Assembly (NCBI GenBank): GCA_021397845.1
Contig: CM038053.1
Coordinates: 90,085,157-90,149,156 of the forward strand
Direction: 5' to 3'
DNA from: Areca catechu
Lineage: Eukaryota; Streptophyta; Magnoliopsida; Arecales; Arecaceae
DNA: 64,000 nucleotides
Below, piece after piece: positions 44,561 to 57,532 of this stretch. Position 1 is the stretch's first letter. Each line of letters begins with the position of its first letter. Made by a program: the position numbers and the translations under genes. The notes beneath the pieces are model-generated. The model made no database searches. It was not told the origin of the DNA and was given only the letters and a program-made list of their open reading frames with translations.

Positions 44561-45840
44561 GCAAGCTATTGCTAGTCAACATATTTATATGATAAATCCT
44601 TGTAGTTTCTTCATTTGTGATACTACTAGCTAAGTATTGGATACCGGAAGTCTTTACCATATTTGCAATTCATTGCAGGGACTTTAAGTTAGAAGGAGAT
44701 TCGAGAGCGGTGAAACGTTTCTAAATGTTGAAAATGGAAGTCAGGTTCCAGTTCTGGCGTTGAGAACTAGTTCTTTATATCTCGAGTCTTGTACTATCAT
44801 TCTTATTGATTATCATTTTTGTCATTCCTTTTTAGTGAATATCATTTCTATTGGCCTGTTGGCCAAAGATAGTTATGAATTATCTATAAGGAATGATATT
44901 TACAAAATTACATTGAATATTTCTAATGTGATGATTGGACAAGTGAAGAATGGCGTATATTTACTATCACAGCCTCTTACTGTATTGTACACTGATAATA
45001 AATGCCCAAGATTAGATATAGTCAGTGATACTTATCTTTGGCACTGTAGGCTAGGTCATATAACAAAGAACATTATAAATAAGTTTTTGGGAGAAGGTCT
45101 CCTTGATATTGCTGAGAGTGAATCTTTACCAACTTGTGAATCTTGTTTGCTTGGAAAAATAACCAAGTCACCTTTTACTAGAAGAGATGAAAGAGCCAGT
45201 GATATTCTAAGTCTAGTACATACTGATGTATGTGGACCTATGAATATCAATGCAAGAGGTGGGTGTAATTATTTCATTATATTCATAGATGACCTATCAA
45301 GGTACGGTTATGTCTACCTGATGAGACATAAATCTGACTCATTTGAAATGTTCAAATGCTATCGTAATGAAGCTGAAAAACAAACTAGAAAGTTTATTAA
45401 AACCCTTCAATTAGATTGAGGTGGTGTATATTTTTCCAGTAAGTTTCTGACTTATCTTGAGAAGAATAGGATTCTTTTTCAATGGACTCCTCCAGGGACA
45501 CATCATTTAAATGGTGTGTCTGAAAGGAGGAATCGAACTCTGTTGGACATAGTTCGATCCATGATGGGCTTAGCAAGTCTGCCTAAATTCTTTCGAGGAT
45601 ATGCTCTTGAGTCAGCATGTTACCTTCTGAATAGAGTTCCATGTAAGTAAATTGATTAGACACCATATGAGATATGGACTGGACGTAAGCCAACTCTCTT
45701 TTATCTTCGGGGTTTGGGGGTCTCCAACTTATTTAAGCATCTGGAGATGGATAAGCTAGGACCTAAGTCTAATAAGTGTCTTTTTGTTGGATATCCCAAA
45801 GAATTCAAAGGGTATTATTTCTATCTGCCCGAGGAATAAA
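44561..45840 (+). pseudogene. copia-1 protease remnant and integrase
   Basis: The protease signature LDTGSLYHI is present near 44640. The 219-codon stretch 44760-45419 contains the pre-integrase LWHCRLGHITK, zinc-finger C-x2-C (CESCLLGKITKSPF), the catalytic D (LVHTDVCGPM) and FIDDLSRYGYVYLM. The second catalytic D is in LQLD followed by TGA where Arg is usual, then GGVYFSS. The Glu lies in LNGVSERRNRTLLD. More stops follow near 45650 and 45838. Confidence 0.87.
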
Positions 45841-45842
45841 AG

Positions 45843-47026
45843 TTGTTTATCAGTCTTAGGACAACCTTTTTAGAAAGGAAGTACCTTGGTGAAGGCTCTC
45901 AAGCTATTGAGATTGAACTTGGGGATTCTCAACAGATTAAAAAACCTTCTCACTCTAAGGCCACTGTAGAATCGGATTTGATTAGATCTGATCCAGAGCC
46001 CATAGTGCAACCATTAAGGAGATTTGGTAGAGTACCACGTCAATTGAATAGATACTATAGTTTCTTGATTCGAGATGGTGATCCTATTGAGCTCGATGAG
46101 AATAACGAGGACCCGATCACCTATATGGATACCATGTCAAGGTTTGATTCTAAGTCATGGCTGAGAGCTATGAAATCCGAAATGGAGTCCATGGAAATCA
46201 ACAATGTATGGACATTGGTTTATCTACCAGAAGGGATAAAATCCATTGGATGCAAGTGGATCTTCAAGAGGAAATAGGGCACAGATGGGAAGGTGGAGAC
46301 CTATAAAGCCTATCTAGTTGCCGAGGAGTATCGTCAGCATTACGATATTGACTATGACAAGACATTTTCTCTTGTGGCAATGCTCAAGTCCATTTGGATT
46401 ATGCTTGCTATAGCAGCATATTTAGATTATAAAATCTGGCAAATGAATGTTCGAACAGGTTTCCCAAATGGTGAGCTGGAAGTGGAGGTGTATATGATGC
46501 AACCTGAAGGGTTCACATCCACAAATTAGTCTAAAGTGTGCTTGCTTCAGAGGTCCATTTATGGACTGAAGCAGGCTTCTCGGAGTTGGAATATGCAGTT
46601 TGATAAGTGTATCAAGATGTATGGCTTCATTAGGAATGAAGATGAATCTTGTATATATAAATGGGCAAATGGTTCTACAGTTGTATTTCTTATTTTGTAT
46701 ATGGATGACATTCTCCTAATCAAAAATAACATTCCAGCATTGCAAGGAATAAAGGTTTGGCTTTCATCTTAATTCTCTATGAAAGACTTGGGTGAAGCTC
46801 GTACATACGGCGTATGAAGATCTATAGAGATAGATCGAAGAGGCTTCTGGGACTGTCTCAATCTATGTACATAGACACTGTGCGGAAGTAGTTCAGCATG
46901 GAGAATTTCAAAAGAGACTATCTTCCGATAGGTCATGGAATTACTCTTTTCAAGAAGGATTATGCGACAACTCCTGAGGAAAGAGAGCATATGAGTAGGA
47001 TTCTATATCTTTCAGCAGTGGGTTCT
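45843..47026 (+). pseudogene. copia-1 reverse transcriptase, interrupted
   Basis: Pieces 45843-46277, 46293-46529 and 46536-46772 share one order: MDTMSRFDSKSWLRAMKSE, WTLVYLPEGIKSIGCKW, YDIDYDKTFSLVAMLKS, SIYGLKQASRSWN and the catalytic YMDD (46698-46709). A frameshift near 46800 follows. The frame is cut at 47026 inside the AVGS motif by a solo LTR and resumes at 48186 with IMYAMLCTRPDIAYS. Confidence 0.88.
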
Positions 47027-48180
47027 TGATGGGGGATGGATAAGGGTAGGATCGTCGGTGAGCTGAGAAGTCACCGAAGATTGGGGTATATTATTTTATT
47101 TTTGTTTTAGTTTTTCTATGGTGGTGGCGAAGGAAAAATGGAGTGGATGATAGAAAAATTGGACACTCTAGGACTGGGGACTTACATTCACGAAGAGACC
47201 TCTCACCTCTAGGGCATCTCACCCATCCCACTACATTTTGTCTAGGGCTTCCCACCCATCTTACTACATGCGGAGCCTAGGGCAACCCACCCAAATCGCT
47301 ACCTGGGCCTGTAAAAAAAAATCCCTAAGACCTAGAGGGAACTCGACGGGAAAGAAGATAACTAGGGTCTCACACCCCTCAATGTCTGAAGACGAAGGAT
47401 AGACAGGCCTCTCACCCTCTCCCTACGGGGCGAAAGAAAAGAAAAACTCTTTTCTAAAAACTCGCTTGACTAACCAAACTGATTTCTTACAAAGGATTGA
47501 GGATGGTATTTATAGACATGTCCAACCCTCATTTGAATTTGAATACAAGATAAAAAGATAAGGATGAATCAAATTCAAATACAAGATAGGAAAAGATAAG
47601 CCTATCCATATCTCAATCCTAACCAACCAAATCCTAGTTCAAAATTCAAACAAAAGATAAAGATAAATCCCAAACAAATTTATTCTGGATATCCTCCAAG
47701 ATTCGTGCATGCTCCGTGATCCATGCTTGCATTCCATCATTCAAATTCCTTTCTAATTCTAATATGGTTTGTGTAGGATCCCCGGGATTTCCAGGTTCCA
47801 AAGAAAAAGGTTTTCCAAGTTAAGAATCAAAGACAAGAAGCCCCCCATCTAGAAGAATTTCCTTGTCATCTAAGAGCTTCATCCTTGAGTATAACATTTC
47901 CAATTATTGTAATGTTAATAGCCGGGTATCCCTCTTTTAATACTTATATATCTGAGATATTAGAGTAATTAAGCCCTAGCCTGTATGGTTTCTAAACCAC
48001 AACGATCCTTTCTCTTTACTACTTTGAACATTATCATCTAGGTTTAATTTAACATGCACATTCCTCCATGAAGATTTCACTCTTGTTTACATGGAAAAGT
48101 AGCTTAGTTTTTTACTTCATTTTTCATTTAACTACTACTATCTCCTCCTAGATTGCACCATTCCATATTATCCAGCATCA
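47027..48180 (-). mobile_element. Solo LTR of an otherwise unrepresented family
   Basis: It starts TGATGGGGGATGG and ends CCAGCATCA on the plus strand. Perfect TSDs are GTTCT (47022-47026 and 48181-48185). Removing it restores the copia-1 RT reading. On the minus strand TATAAATACC (near 47508) looks like a core promoter, so I read it as minus-oriented. No other copy is in the window. It shares only the TG/CA ends and CATCA style with the gypsy LTRs. Confidence 0.88.
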
Positions 48181-48185
48181 GTTCT

Positions 48186-48806
48186 ATTATGTACGCCATG
48201 TTATGTACTAGACCAGACATAGCATACTCACTCGTGGTAGTGAGCAAATACCAGTCTGACCCAGGTGAAGCTCGTTGAAAAGTTGTTAAGAACATCCTTA
48301 AGTATTTGAGAAATACTAAGGACCAATGACTTATTTATAGAGATTCTAACTTAAAACTTGTGGGATACACTGACTCCAGTTTTTAGTTAGATAGTGATGA
48401 CAACAAGAGTGTATCTAGTTTTATATTTATCTTAAATGGCAGAGCAGTCTGCTGGAAAAGTTCTAAGCAGCATATAGTGGCTGATTATGTTTGCAAGGTG
48501 GTGTATATTACAGCATCAGATGTAGTAAAAGAGGCTGTATGGTTACGGAAGTTTCTAGGCGAGCTGGGAGTGGCACCTTCCCTGGATGGTCCTATTCTGG
48601 TGTATTATGATAGAATTGGAGCCATAGCTCAAGCCAAAGAGTCGAAGTCATATCAGCACACCAAGCATACTCTATATCACCATCCCCTTGTTCGGGAGAT
48701 TATTGAATGAGGTGACATCAAACATTTGAAGATTGATGATAAGGAGAACTTGGCTGACCCCTTCACTAAAGTCATTGGAATGCACAAGTTTTACAATTGC
48801 AAATGA
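48186..48806 (+). pseudogene. copia-1 RNase H
   Basis: The frame resumes with MYAMLCTRPDIAYS, then LVVVSKYQSDPGEA. After frameshifts come VKEAVWLRKFLGELGVAPSL and TKHTLYHHPLVREIIE (48477-48710), and it ends DKENLADPFTKVIGM. A TGA splits EIIE from GDIKHLK. The polypurine-like GTGGGAG precedes the 3' LTR. Confidence 0.85.
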
Positions 48807-48855
48807 AAGATAGGAATCAGATTCTATTCTGATTAGCTTTAGTCCATGTGGGAGT

Positions 48856-50735
48856 TGTTGGAAATTATGTATCCCAAAACTAATCGTCTAAGTTGTAGAC
48901 GGTTGTGTGATTGATGTATATGTACATGAATTATTGAATTGAATAAAAAGTTTATTCTAGTTGTTCATCATATGACATCTTCTTAATTGAACTCTTGTTT
49001 GATAATGTCCTTTGAGCTACCTTGTATGCGATGTAGAGAGGATGCATCATATAGTTCATAAACTAGTTCACGATTAAAGGATATTCTATTTCAGAATGAT
49101 GGTGTATCGAGTGTAGGTCGTTGATGATATGTCTGTTGGTTGTCCTCTTAACCAAGTAGCATGGAGATGCTGGCATGACAACAGGTGTTGTATTTGACAC
49201 TTCATTAAGCATGACTCCCATGCGAGATTCTCTTTCTATCAAAGAGAAGTTCTGCATTAGAATGTAGACATGAATTATTCCTCTAACTTGAGATCACCAT
49301 GGCAGCTTGCAAGCAACTCACTATGCTTAGGTACTAGACTATCCAGATTTCTAATCCGGAGATGGAAAGTTGCTTGGTACAGCCAAGTACTTGTGTAGTG
49401 GTAGTAGAATAAAGATAGGACTGATCTCTCTAAATGGTTTGAATTGAATGCTTATTATCCCTCTATTTGGAAGGACCTTAGACAGGGCATTCCTTGTAAG
49501 GAGTTATAAGGATTCTTTATTTGAGACATATTGGGATGGACTGATTAGGGTTGGGTAGTTTAACCCTAAGCCATCAGGAGTATTAGGAGATCAAAGAAAA
49601 AAATTCAGTGATATTCCATATTCAGCAGGTTCTTGTTGCTTTGTAACCTTCGATCTACCCAGACATCGGGTGTCATTGCTAGATAGTGACTTTGGCTGGT
49701 AGTGGAAATGTTCCTGTGCTACCGGATTAGTGTTTGAACCTACGGGGTCACACACTATGTGGTTTCTTCTTGATTTTGTGGCTTGGGAATAATTCGGACT
49801 CATTTCGGACTCGCTTGACAACAAGTGATCAAAACATCCATTAGAGTCAACCTGAGGCAAGTCGACCCATCTAATGAATTTGCTGAAAAATCTGAGAATA
49901 CTTCATTGATGGCTGTAAGTGTTATAGTAATCAATGATTGGCATTTCTGGGTTTTAATTAGTTGCTGTTGCTAAAGTCCAAAGGTCTTGTAACCTACATG
50001 AATTCCAAGAGACTTTAAACCTCCCATTAATCTCTCATTCTCTCTCCTTTATAGTTTTACTTAAGGAGACTATTTTGGAGCTGAAGAAAAAGAGACACTT
50101 CATTTTTGATCAAGCCCAAGACTCTGCTACTCTCTAGTCAAAAGTCTTGCTTGATCTTTGAGAGATTGGGTAGTGAAAGGATTAGGATTTTGGGATTCTT
50201 GTGTGCAAACCTTCGGTTGAAGGTTTGGCACAGAGTGTTCTAGGAAAGGTTCTTGGGTACTTTGTTCCATCTTTTAGTAGTAGACTTGTCAAGGACTTCA
50301 AGGAGTCCGCCGTTGCCACCTGGTTTCCAAAGAGGCTAGCACCTTGAAGGGAGGAGGAGAGTCCCCTTATCCCGATGTGAACTACCCATTGAGGTAGGAT
50401 GTTTGTGCTGCTTGCAGGGCTATTGCTCATCCTTGAAGTACCTCCCCTCCCGATGATCGTCACCTTGGATAAAAGGTTTGTACTTCTATCTTAGGTGTCT
50501 GAAAAAATGATCTTCAATACTTTTATGCATGATTCAAAGATTGGTTTAATGAATTACATGCTTTGCTTGCTTGACTTCATATATGTATTACTGTATATGC
50601 ATAAAGATCTATGTAGGTCCCGTGTTAGTTAGATTAACATGTGGGATAAAATTGTTTTATCTCCTTCTATTGCATCATGTAGTTTAGAAAAATTTTAAAT
50701 TGCATGTATCGGCCCCTACCTGGGCTCACCTAACA
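48856..50735 (+). repeat. copia-1 3' LTR
   Basis: It is 1,880 bp, TGTTGGAAATT to CCTAACA, next to the RNase H end on the left and CTTAG flank on the right. Its last 1,055 bp repeat window positions 1-1088. Confidence 0.93.
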
Positions 50736-50740
50736 CTTAG

Positions 50741-51463
50741 ATATATCTCTATATATCTTAATCCCTAATATATAGGATGCCTCTCCTAGATTCTTCGTGG
50801 AAAACATTGATGATAGCCATGTTTTGATCGATTGTAATATTGGGATATCATTCCCAATGATAAGCATGCCATCGACATACATAACCAAAAAGATAATTGC
50901 ATTCCCATTTATCTTTTTATACACACAAGGTTCATCCATATTTTTAATGAAACCAAACTCTCTGATTGCTTCATCAAAATAGATATTCCAACTCCTTGAT
51001 GCTTGCTTTAATCCATATATGGAATTTTATGTTTGCATAGTCGGTTTTGTCTTCCACTTGAGAAAAACCCTTCTGGTTGTCTCATATAGACTTCTTCCTC
51101 AAGATATCCATTAAGAAAAGTAGTCTTTACATCCATCTGCCAGACTACATAATCATATTATGCTGCTATTGCATCCAAAATCTTAATGGACTTGATCATT
51201 GCTACTAGTGAAAAAGTTTCATCATAGTCAATACCATGCTTTTCTCTAAAACCTTTTGCCACTAGCCTATTATTGTAGGTATCTACTTGGCCATCTGCTC
51301 TAATCTTCTTCTTGAATACCAATTTATACCCTATTGGGTTAACTCTTTCAGGTGGATATACCAAGGTCCAAACTTGATTGGAATATACAGAGTCCATTTT
51401 AGATTTCATGGCATTTAGGCATTTATCAAAGTCTCTACTCTTGATAGCTTCTGTATAGGTCAC
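50741..51463 (-). pseudogene. copia-3 reverse transcriptase fragment
   Basis: The 51158-51463 piece reads RDFDKCLNAMKSKMDS, NQVWTLVYPPERVNPIGYK, KKIRADGQ and DYDETFSLVAMIKS. The 50730-50939 piece carries DEPCVYKK and YVDG at 50868-50879, where RTs have YVDD, so the second catalytic Asp is lost. It ends GIKIYRDISK at the copia-1 junction. Confidence 0.85.
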
Positions 51464-51479
51464 AGGATCATCATCCTAA

Positions 51480-52980
51480 ATGATACTGGCCTCATTGTCA
51501 TTCCCAATAAAAAATCCATATATGAGAGGTGCACCCCACACCCTCTCTGACCTTTGGAGAGGAGGTGTGTGTTGTGGCTATTCCTGATCAACAAGAACTT
51601 TTGGTTGAGGAATATCATTTGAAGACTCTTTAGGGATTAGTTGTTGGTTTTGAACATCACTAAGTTCAAGTGTTGTTCCACTACTTCTTTCTTGGATAAA
51701 TTCTTGCTCTAAGAATGTAGCATGTTTATTGACAAATACTTTTTGTTTAGTAGTATGATAAAACAGATATCCAATATCCTCTTTGGGATAACCAACAAAC
51801 CTGCATTTGTCAGCCCTATCACTTAACTTATGTCAAAAATTATTCTTGACATAAGCATAGCAACCCCAAATCTACAAGTATTTAAGATTTTGCCTTTTGC
51901 CATTCCGTACCTCATATGGAGTGCTAGTCACTGACTTTTATGGTACCCTATTCAAAATATAAGTGGCAGTTTCCATGGTGTTTCCCTAGAAGGAAATGGG
52001 AAGATCTGCGAACCTCATCATCGACCTCGCTATGTCTAACAAGGTACGATTTTTCCTTTCAGCCACATCATATAATTAGGATGTATAAGGAGGTGTCCAT
52101 TCAGATATTATGCCTTTGTCATTAAGATGGTTTAGAAACTCACTTGACAAGTATTCTCCTCCTCGTTCAGAATGAAAAATTTTAATACTATGTCCAGTTT
52201 GTTTCTCAACCAAACTTTGTTATTCTTTGAATTTATCAAAGGCTTCAGACTTGTGTTTCATCAGATACACATATCCATACCTAGATAAGCCATCAATAAA
52301 TGTGATGAAGAGTATCCACCTCTGGTTTGAATTGTCATATGTCCACATACATCAGTATGTATAAGACCTAATAATTTAGTTGCCCTGTCTCCATATCCAA
52401 TGAATGGTGACTTGGTCATTTTACCTATGAGGCAAGACTCACAAGTTTCTAATGATTGAAAATCATAAGGATCAAAGTAATTATCTTTGACTAACTTGTT
52501 TATCCTTGACTCACTTATATAACCTAATCAGCAATTCCAAAGGAATGTGACATTGACATTATCTCTTTTTCTTTTCTTGTTATCAATAAGTAATATTTTA
52601 TCATTGTGTTTTAAAGTAAAAAGACCATTGATAAAATAACCATGTCCAAATATTTTATTAGAATGAAGAATAGAGTAGCCACTGCTCTTTATACTTATTT
52701 CATATCCATGTTGTAATAACAAGGGTACAGAAATAATGTTTCTTACAACATTTGGAACACAGTAACAATCTTCTAACTTTAGTATATTATTGAAGGTAAT
52801 AATAAAAGATAGGTGCCCACAGCTTCAGCGTATATTGCTTCACCACTTGCGCCATATAGCTCGAAATCACCTTTTTTCAAGCTTCTAATTATGTAGAGTC
52901 CCTGTAATGACCTATAGATATGAGACTCACAAGTGGTACTCATTACCCATGAATTAGAAAAAGAAGCACTTAATGATAAA
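51480..52980 (-). pseudogene. copia-3 integrase and protease remnants
   Basis: Translation in several minus-strand frames gives scattered copia-like fragments. These include a 64-codon piece at 52528-52722 and pre-integrase-like text near 52380-52500 with KLVSLAS, but no run with intact catalytic residues. Position between gag and RT fits protease and integrase. Individual motifs are uncertain. Confidence 0.55.
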
Positions 52981-53019
52981 TTTGTTTATATCATGTATAA
53001 ACCTTTAGATGCTGCTCCA

Positions 53020-53822
53020 GCATCTTGCTTCACACTTGCAAGATATGTCTTGTAATTTTTCTTCCAATTCCCCTGCTTGCCATAGTGGAAACTGGTTCCA
53101 TCATTTACAGCCTTCTTTGCTTTTTTTTTCTTCTGGATGCTCGTTTCAGGGTTTAATTTTCTTTTCTAACCCTTTTTCGTTACCTATTTCTTCTTTCCAT
53201 CAACAAGAAGAAGATGAGCCTTATCTCCCTTAGAATGGCTCTTTACTATCTTAAGCATGTTAAGCAGCTCAGGTAAAGAAATATTCAGTTTGCTCATATG
53301 ATAATTTAGAACAAACTGAGAGAAGGAATCCGGGAGTGACTATAGGATCAAGTTTTGGTTGAGTTCACCATTTATTACAAACCCTAATTGACCTAATCGA
53401 GTGATTAAGTCAATCATTTTCAAAACATGGGTTTGAATTGATGAACCCTCACTCATGCATGCATGCAATAACTGGCTCGATATCTAATACCGAGCAGCCC
53501 TACTTTGCTCTACATAAAGTTTTTTTAGATTGATTAATATGGATTGAGGTTCCATCTCTTCATGTTGCCTCTGAAGCTCATTTCTCATTGAGGCCAACAT
53601 GATGCACATGACAGTCATGCTGTCATTTAGCCACATTTTATGTATGGGCTTTTCCTCCTTGAAAGCATCCTCTCCGATTGGCTCTGGATCCGGAGAATCA
53701 AGAATATAATAAAGCTTCTCCTGAGTTAATACTCTCATCATGTTCCTCAACCAGTCCACATAATTGGGACCGGTCAACTTATTCGCATCTAAAATGCCCT
53801 GCAGTGATAAATTTGAAGCCAT
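53020..53822 (-). pseudogene. copia-3 gag with a lost zinc knuckle
   Basis: ATG at 53820-53822 gives MASNLSLQGILDANKLTG, then PNYVDWLRNMMRVLTQEKLY and MWLNDSMTVMCIMLASM to a stop at 53484. The downstream part is frame-shifted. The knuckle near 53055-53098 reads SFHYGKQGNWKKNY, so all four zinc ligands (C, C, H, C) are replaced. Confidence 0.85.
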
Positions 53823-53864
53823 AATAAATCCTACATTAAATAAAGAACTGTTTAAGCAGACCAC

Positions 53865-55009
53865 TCAAGATAACATTCATAATTAGATAAGGACATTATA
53901 TCTAATTATGTCTCTTACAATTTTATTTGAATACCATAACCCTCACCTATGGTAAGCGAGAAAACTTACCAGGTTTCTTTAGTGGGGTTGAGATCCCAAT
54001 TCCTCATGAATGCCTTATGTTGCACAACAAACACTCATGAGTTCCAAGGTAGGAATTCCTTTCCAATTGCAACCCATGTAATTCTCAACAAATGAACTGC
54101 CTCTAAGATACTTATAGTTTTGTGTTACACAATAAACTATAATGTTTTAGTTTAGTCAGACCCTTCATTTCCATATAGACATGTTCAAATAATATTGCCC
54201 TTATGTTACATAATAAAGCGATACTACCACACATGCTATAAAGCAAAAACTGCATTAAGATAATTCATATTTAACACTAGGGTAGGCCTTGTGTTAAACA
54301 ACAAACCTACTATAGTTGTTAATATGAACTATACCTAGTATGAAAGAAGGCAAACTGTAGTGTGTTAATTTAATTGGCATTTTCAATTTAAGGTGCAGAT
54401 ATAGCCATATTGGCCAGGTAAGTGGAAGAGATGAGGGGGTCCCCTTATTGCTTTCCTTAGACACCAAATTAATTGGCCAGGTCAGACCACGGAACCAACT
54501 AAAAATCTCATGCCCTTTACCTTTTCAGAACCATTTGCCTAGACACCAATTGGCTAATCATATAACCCTAAATGAATTTCCCTCTTGACTAACTTATACT
54601 ACGATAAAATATTTTAATTATGAGGGCTTTTAGTGGTCTCAAACACATCCTAATATAGACTTAACACATCATAATGTATTCATAATACAGAACCGTGTAC
54701 ATATGATATAATATTCATTCCATCAATTGATCATATTAACCCTAATATGCATACCATAACCATGATTGTAATATTAATCCATTCACATCACTTGTTCATG
54801 GGATATGGCCATAGTGGCACCCCTACACGCTTTAGGAGACCCCATTGAAAGGGATGAGAAGGCCATGAAATCCTAAGTAACTCCTATGACCAGACGACCA
54901 TGGTGACTAACCCAATCTGAAGTAGTTACTATGATATAATATATTTTATATGTAATTTACTAACTCAATTGACAATTAATTGAATGAAATAAGGGGGCTC
55001 GGATACCAC
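53865..55009 (-). promoter_or_regulatory. copia-3 leader with primer-binding site and structured block
   Basis: No gene lies here. The primer-binding site TGGTATCCGAGC is the complement of 54997-55008, one base after the LTR. The structured block (about 54796-54905) in sense reads GGTCGTCTGGTCATAGGAG ... CCCTTTCAATGGGG ... CTCCTAAAG ... GTGTAGGGGTGCCACTATG. Its closing stem has 6 pairs. The rest is A/T rich. Confidence 0.7.
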
Positions 55010-57532
55010 TGTTGGGTTTCGGTGATGCAGCAAAAGGATGGATTTCAAATTTTCATTTTGAAACTCCAACAAATAGAAAACCTATGCCCGAGATCACTTA
55101 TACAATATAATTAACAAGTCACTAAATTAGGGTTATAAAGAATACTTTGAATGCTAATTCCTTCTTCTTTCCATTAGGCACACAAATGCATGCCCTCCAG
55201 AGATGATCCACACAGGAATCAAACCTAGGAACCACTCCTTTGTACGTTGCTCAATCCACCGAGACTCTTTTGATGGCCTTTCAACCTTCAACAACCTTTC
55301 CTTCCTTGCTCAGACCATTGCCCTTCAGTAGAGCACTTTAAGCCCTTTCCAAAACTACTTTTACTTTCTCTTATCACTTCTTAATTCTCTTCCTAAGTCC
55401 TTGTCTTAAGATGGTGGACTTGTCTTAAAAGAAAGACCTACGTCCTAACAAGGGAAGGAAGAGACAAGGTGGATAAGTTTGGCAGAGTGTATGAATGTAA
55501 GAAAGGAAGGATATTCAGAATACACTTGGCATAAACACCAATGGCCTTTTATAGGAGATGGGGGGTGCCAAATATGTCTCGTCATCAACCTTTGATCTAT
55601 CAATCAACATATCATATAAGACCCTCCATTAAGAAGGAGTCTAATCTTGAAAAGTCAAATCCTTTCATGCGCCAACTGCCTTTGTTCGACTCCTTTGATT
55701 ATTTTTTGGTTTTGTCCTCATGCCATGTGGCATGTCACCAGCTAATATGCCTCTTAATTGGTGTGGGAACCAAGGGACTTATCCAAGTGACATGTTCCTT
55801 CATGCTGAAGGACACCCTGGTGTGATGACTTGCGGCTATCATGAAGGGACGCAACCCTTCACTCATGTGCGCCAACTTTCTCACTGCCAACTCCCACTTC
55901 TCAACCAAAATTCACCCATCTTATCTAACATGGGATAACACCAAGGGATTCCATGTTTTAGTTTGAAAAGTATTCCCAAAAGCAAAAGGATTTCATGTCC
56001 TTTCTGTGTGCCAATAGTGAAGAGTTCCCACACTTCACTTATGCGCCACCTTTCTAAATGCCATTTCCCATCTTTGACCAGTCAAAGACCATCTAATATA
56101 GGTGTCATATGAAAGAGGATAAAATGTATTTTATCACCTCATAAGTGATTAACAAGTTGAAGGACTCTTGGTCCTTCTGTGCCCCTTTGATTTCTTAACA
56201 CTTCTTTGGTGCCAAGAGTCCCATGCCCTTGGGACTCTTGGTATTTGGCGCATAAAGGCTTGATAATTGTCAGATAAATTCTGATAAAATCACCCCACTT
56301 AAGACTCAACCCAATCTAGGTTTCTCTCAAATTGGTTTGCCCATTAAGCAACCTTATAGACCCCACTTACACATGCTAGTGTGTTATCTAGCTAACCAAT
56401 AGGATCCCATGACCCTAATAAAATGTCAATTGACTTCCTAGACCAATTCTCTAATGTGTGTGACCCTTTAGGTTCCACATCTAGCCAGTAGCAGGTCTAG
56501 GTCCAAGCCAATTCTATCTAGTCGATCTCGATTGACCTAATTATGTCAAATTGAGCTAACCTATATTGGTAATTCGAACTAGCTTTTGAATTGACTCATG
56601 AATCCAATCGAATTGATTCATGAAAACCTACAAGAGATGATTGATGTCTAGCAATGTGTGCCTACCCGAAAAATGAGAAATTTGATGAAAAGTACCAAAA
56701 TACCCTTCAGTGAAAAGTTACCATGCAATTCAATCTTTCGATCTTCATTTATCCCGAATAAGCGATGGGTATGGATAATTGTCAAACCCTAGCACTTAGT
56801 CATTTTGAATCTCAATTCAATAATGAAGACTCTACTGATGACTGATTAGAAACCACTTCTATTGTCATCCTGCTTTGATCAAAGACACCTTGAGTCATCA
56901 ATCGAAGAGATTACTTGGGATAACATTTTCTCTTACTAGAAATGTTCGATTCCTTGTTGATCAACTTGCATCCTTCATACACCTCCACCATATCTGAGAA
57001 CACCCTGTACATGACTCAATGTCATGATTGAGTATGACCCAAAACAAGGCTTAGTGTGCATAAGGAATCATGGTGATCTCAGGTCTAAAGATCACTTATA
57101 CAACTCCCACTGTGAGAACTATCTCTTGATAAGTGTAAGACTTCCATAAGATATTCTGAATGAATATCAGTTCAGTAAAATCATAGCCAATGAGCACCCT
57201 TATCCTTGTAATAGTATCTCTACACAAGTGTTTTTGAGACCAACCACTCTCTCCATCGAGAATATATAGGATAAGCTAGTCTTTCCAGAAGCATCGATTC
57301 GGGCATCGATCCCCGAATCGATGATCCAATGAGCAGGAACATTTTAGATTAAGATTTATAGGAACATAGGTCTCACCATTATGATCTCCATCATAACTCT
57401 AATTTCTTTGCCCTAACCTGTGGGGTTCATCATTATCTTTAAATAAGACACAGCAGTATGATGAAACAAAATGCCTTTTATTTATACAATAATGTCATAC
57501 AATAGTCAGAAGATTACAAAGATGCCCTTACA
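55010..57532 (-). repeat. copia-3 5' LTR (right boundary approximate)
   Basis: The inner end CCCAACA is set by the adjoining primer-binding site. The outer end is placed at 57532, where sense reads TGTAAGGGC and where tat-H integrase reading starts just beyond. This gives about 2.5 kb, long for copia. The second LTR is outside the window, so the boundary is untested. A 12-bp inverted repeat, CATCGATTCGGG and CCCGAATCGATG (57292-57323), lies inside. The open frame 55541-55825 is not recognised as a gene. Confidence 0.65.

Larger units (their letters stand above)
1..50735 (+). mobile_element. copia-1: Ty1/copia LTR retrotransposon (5' end outside window), host of several nested insertions
   Basis: The 5' LTR remnant (1-1088) and the 3' LTR (48856-50735) are direct repeats of each other and flank a copia gag-integrase-RT-RNase H order. 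The internal region survives in pieces: 1089-1457, 36410-36904, 42752-47026 and 48186-48855. Between the pieces lie na-B, copia-2 and a solo LTR, each with its own TSD. The right flank CTTAG (50736-50740) lies in a minus-strand copia RT frame (copia-3), and that frame stops exactly at the LTR end. copia-1 therefore inserted into copia-3. The left TSD is outside the window. Coding parts carry many stops. Confidence 0.9.
50736..57532 (-). mobile_element. copia-3: decayed Ty1/copia element, 5' half, inserted in tat-H
   Basis: On the minus strand it runs from the LTR (55010-57532) through primer-binding site, leader, gag, integrase remnants and RT. The RT frame is cut at 50740 by copia-1, and the remainder lies left of the window. 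To its right, tat-H integrase reading begins at about 57533. It is one of the most degraded elements here, with stops every few dozen codons. Confidence 0.85.

Noticed and set aside
55541..55825. 94-codon plus-strand frame as a plant gene
   Set aside because: It lies in the copia-3 LTR, has no known domain and no supporting gene structure.
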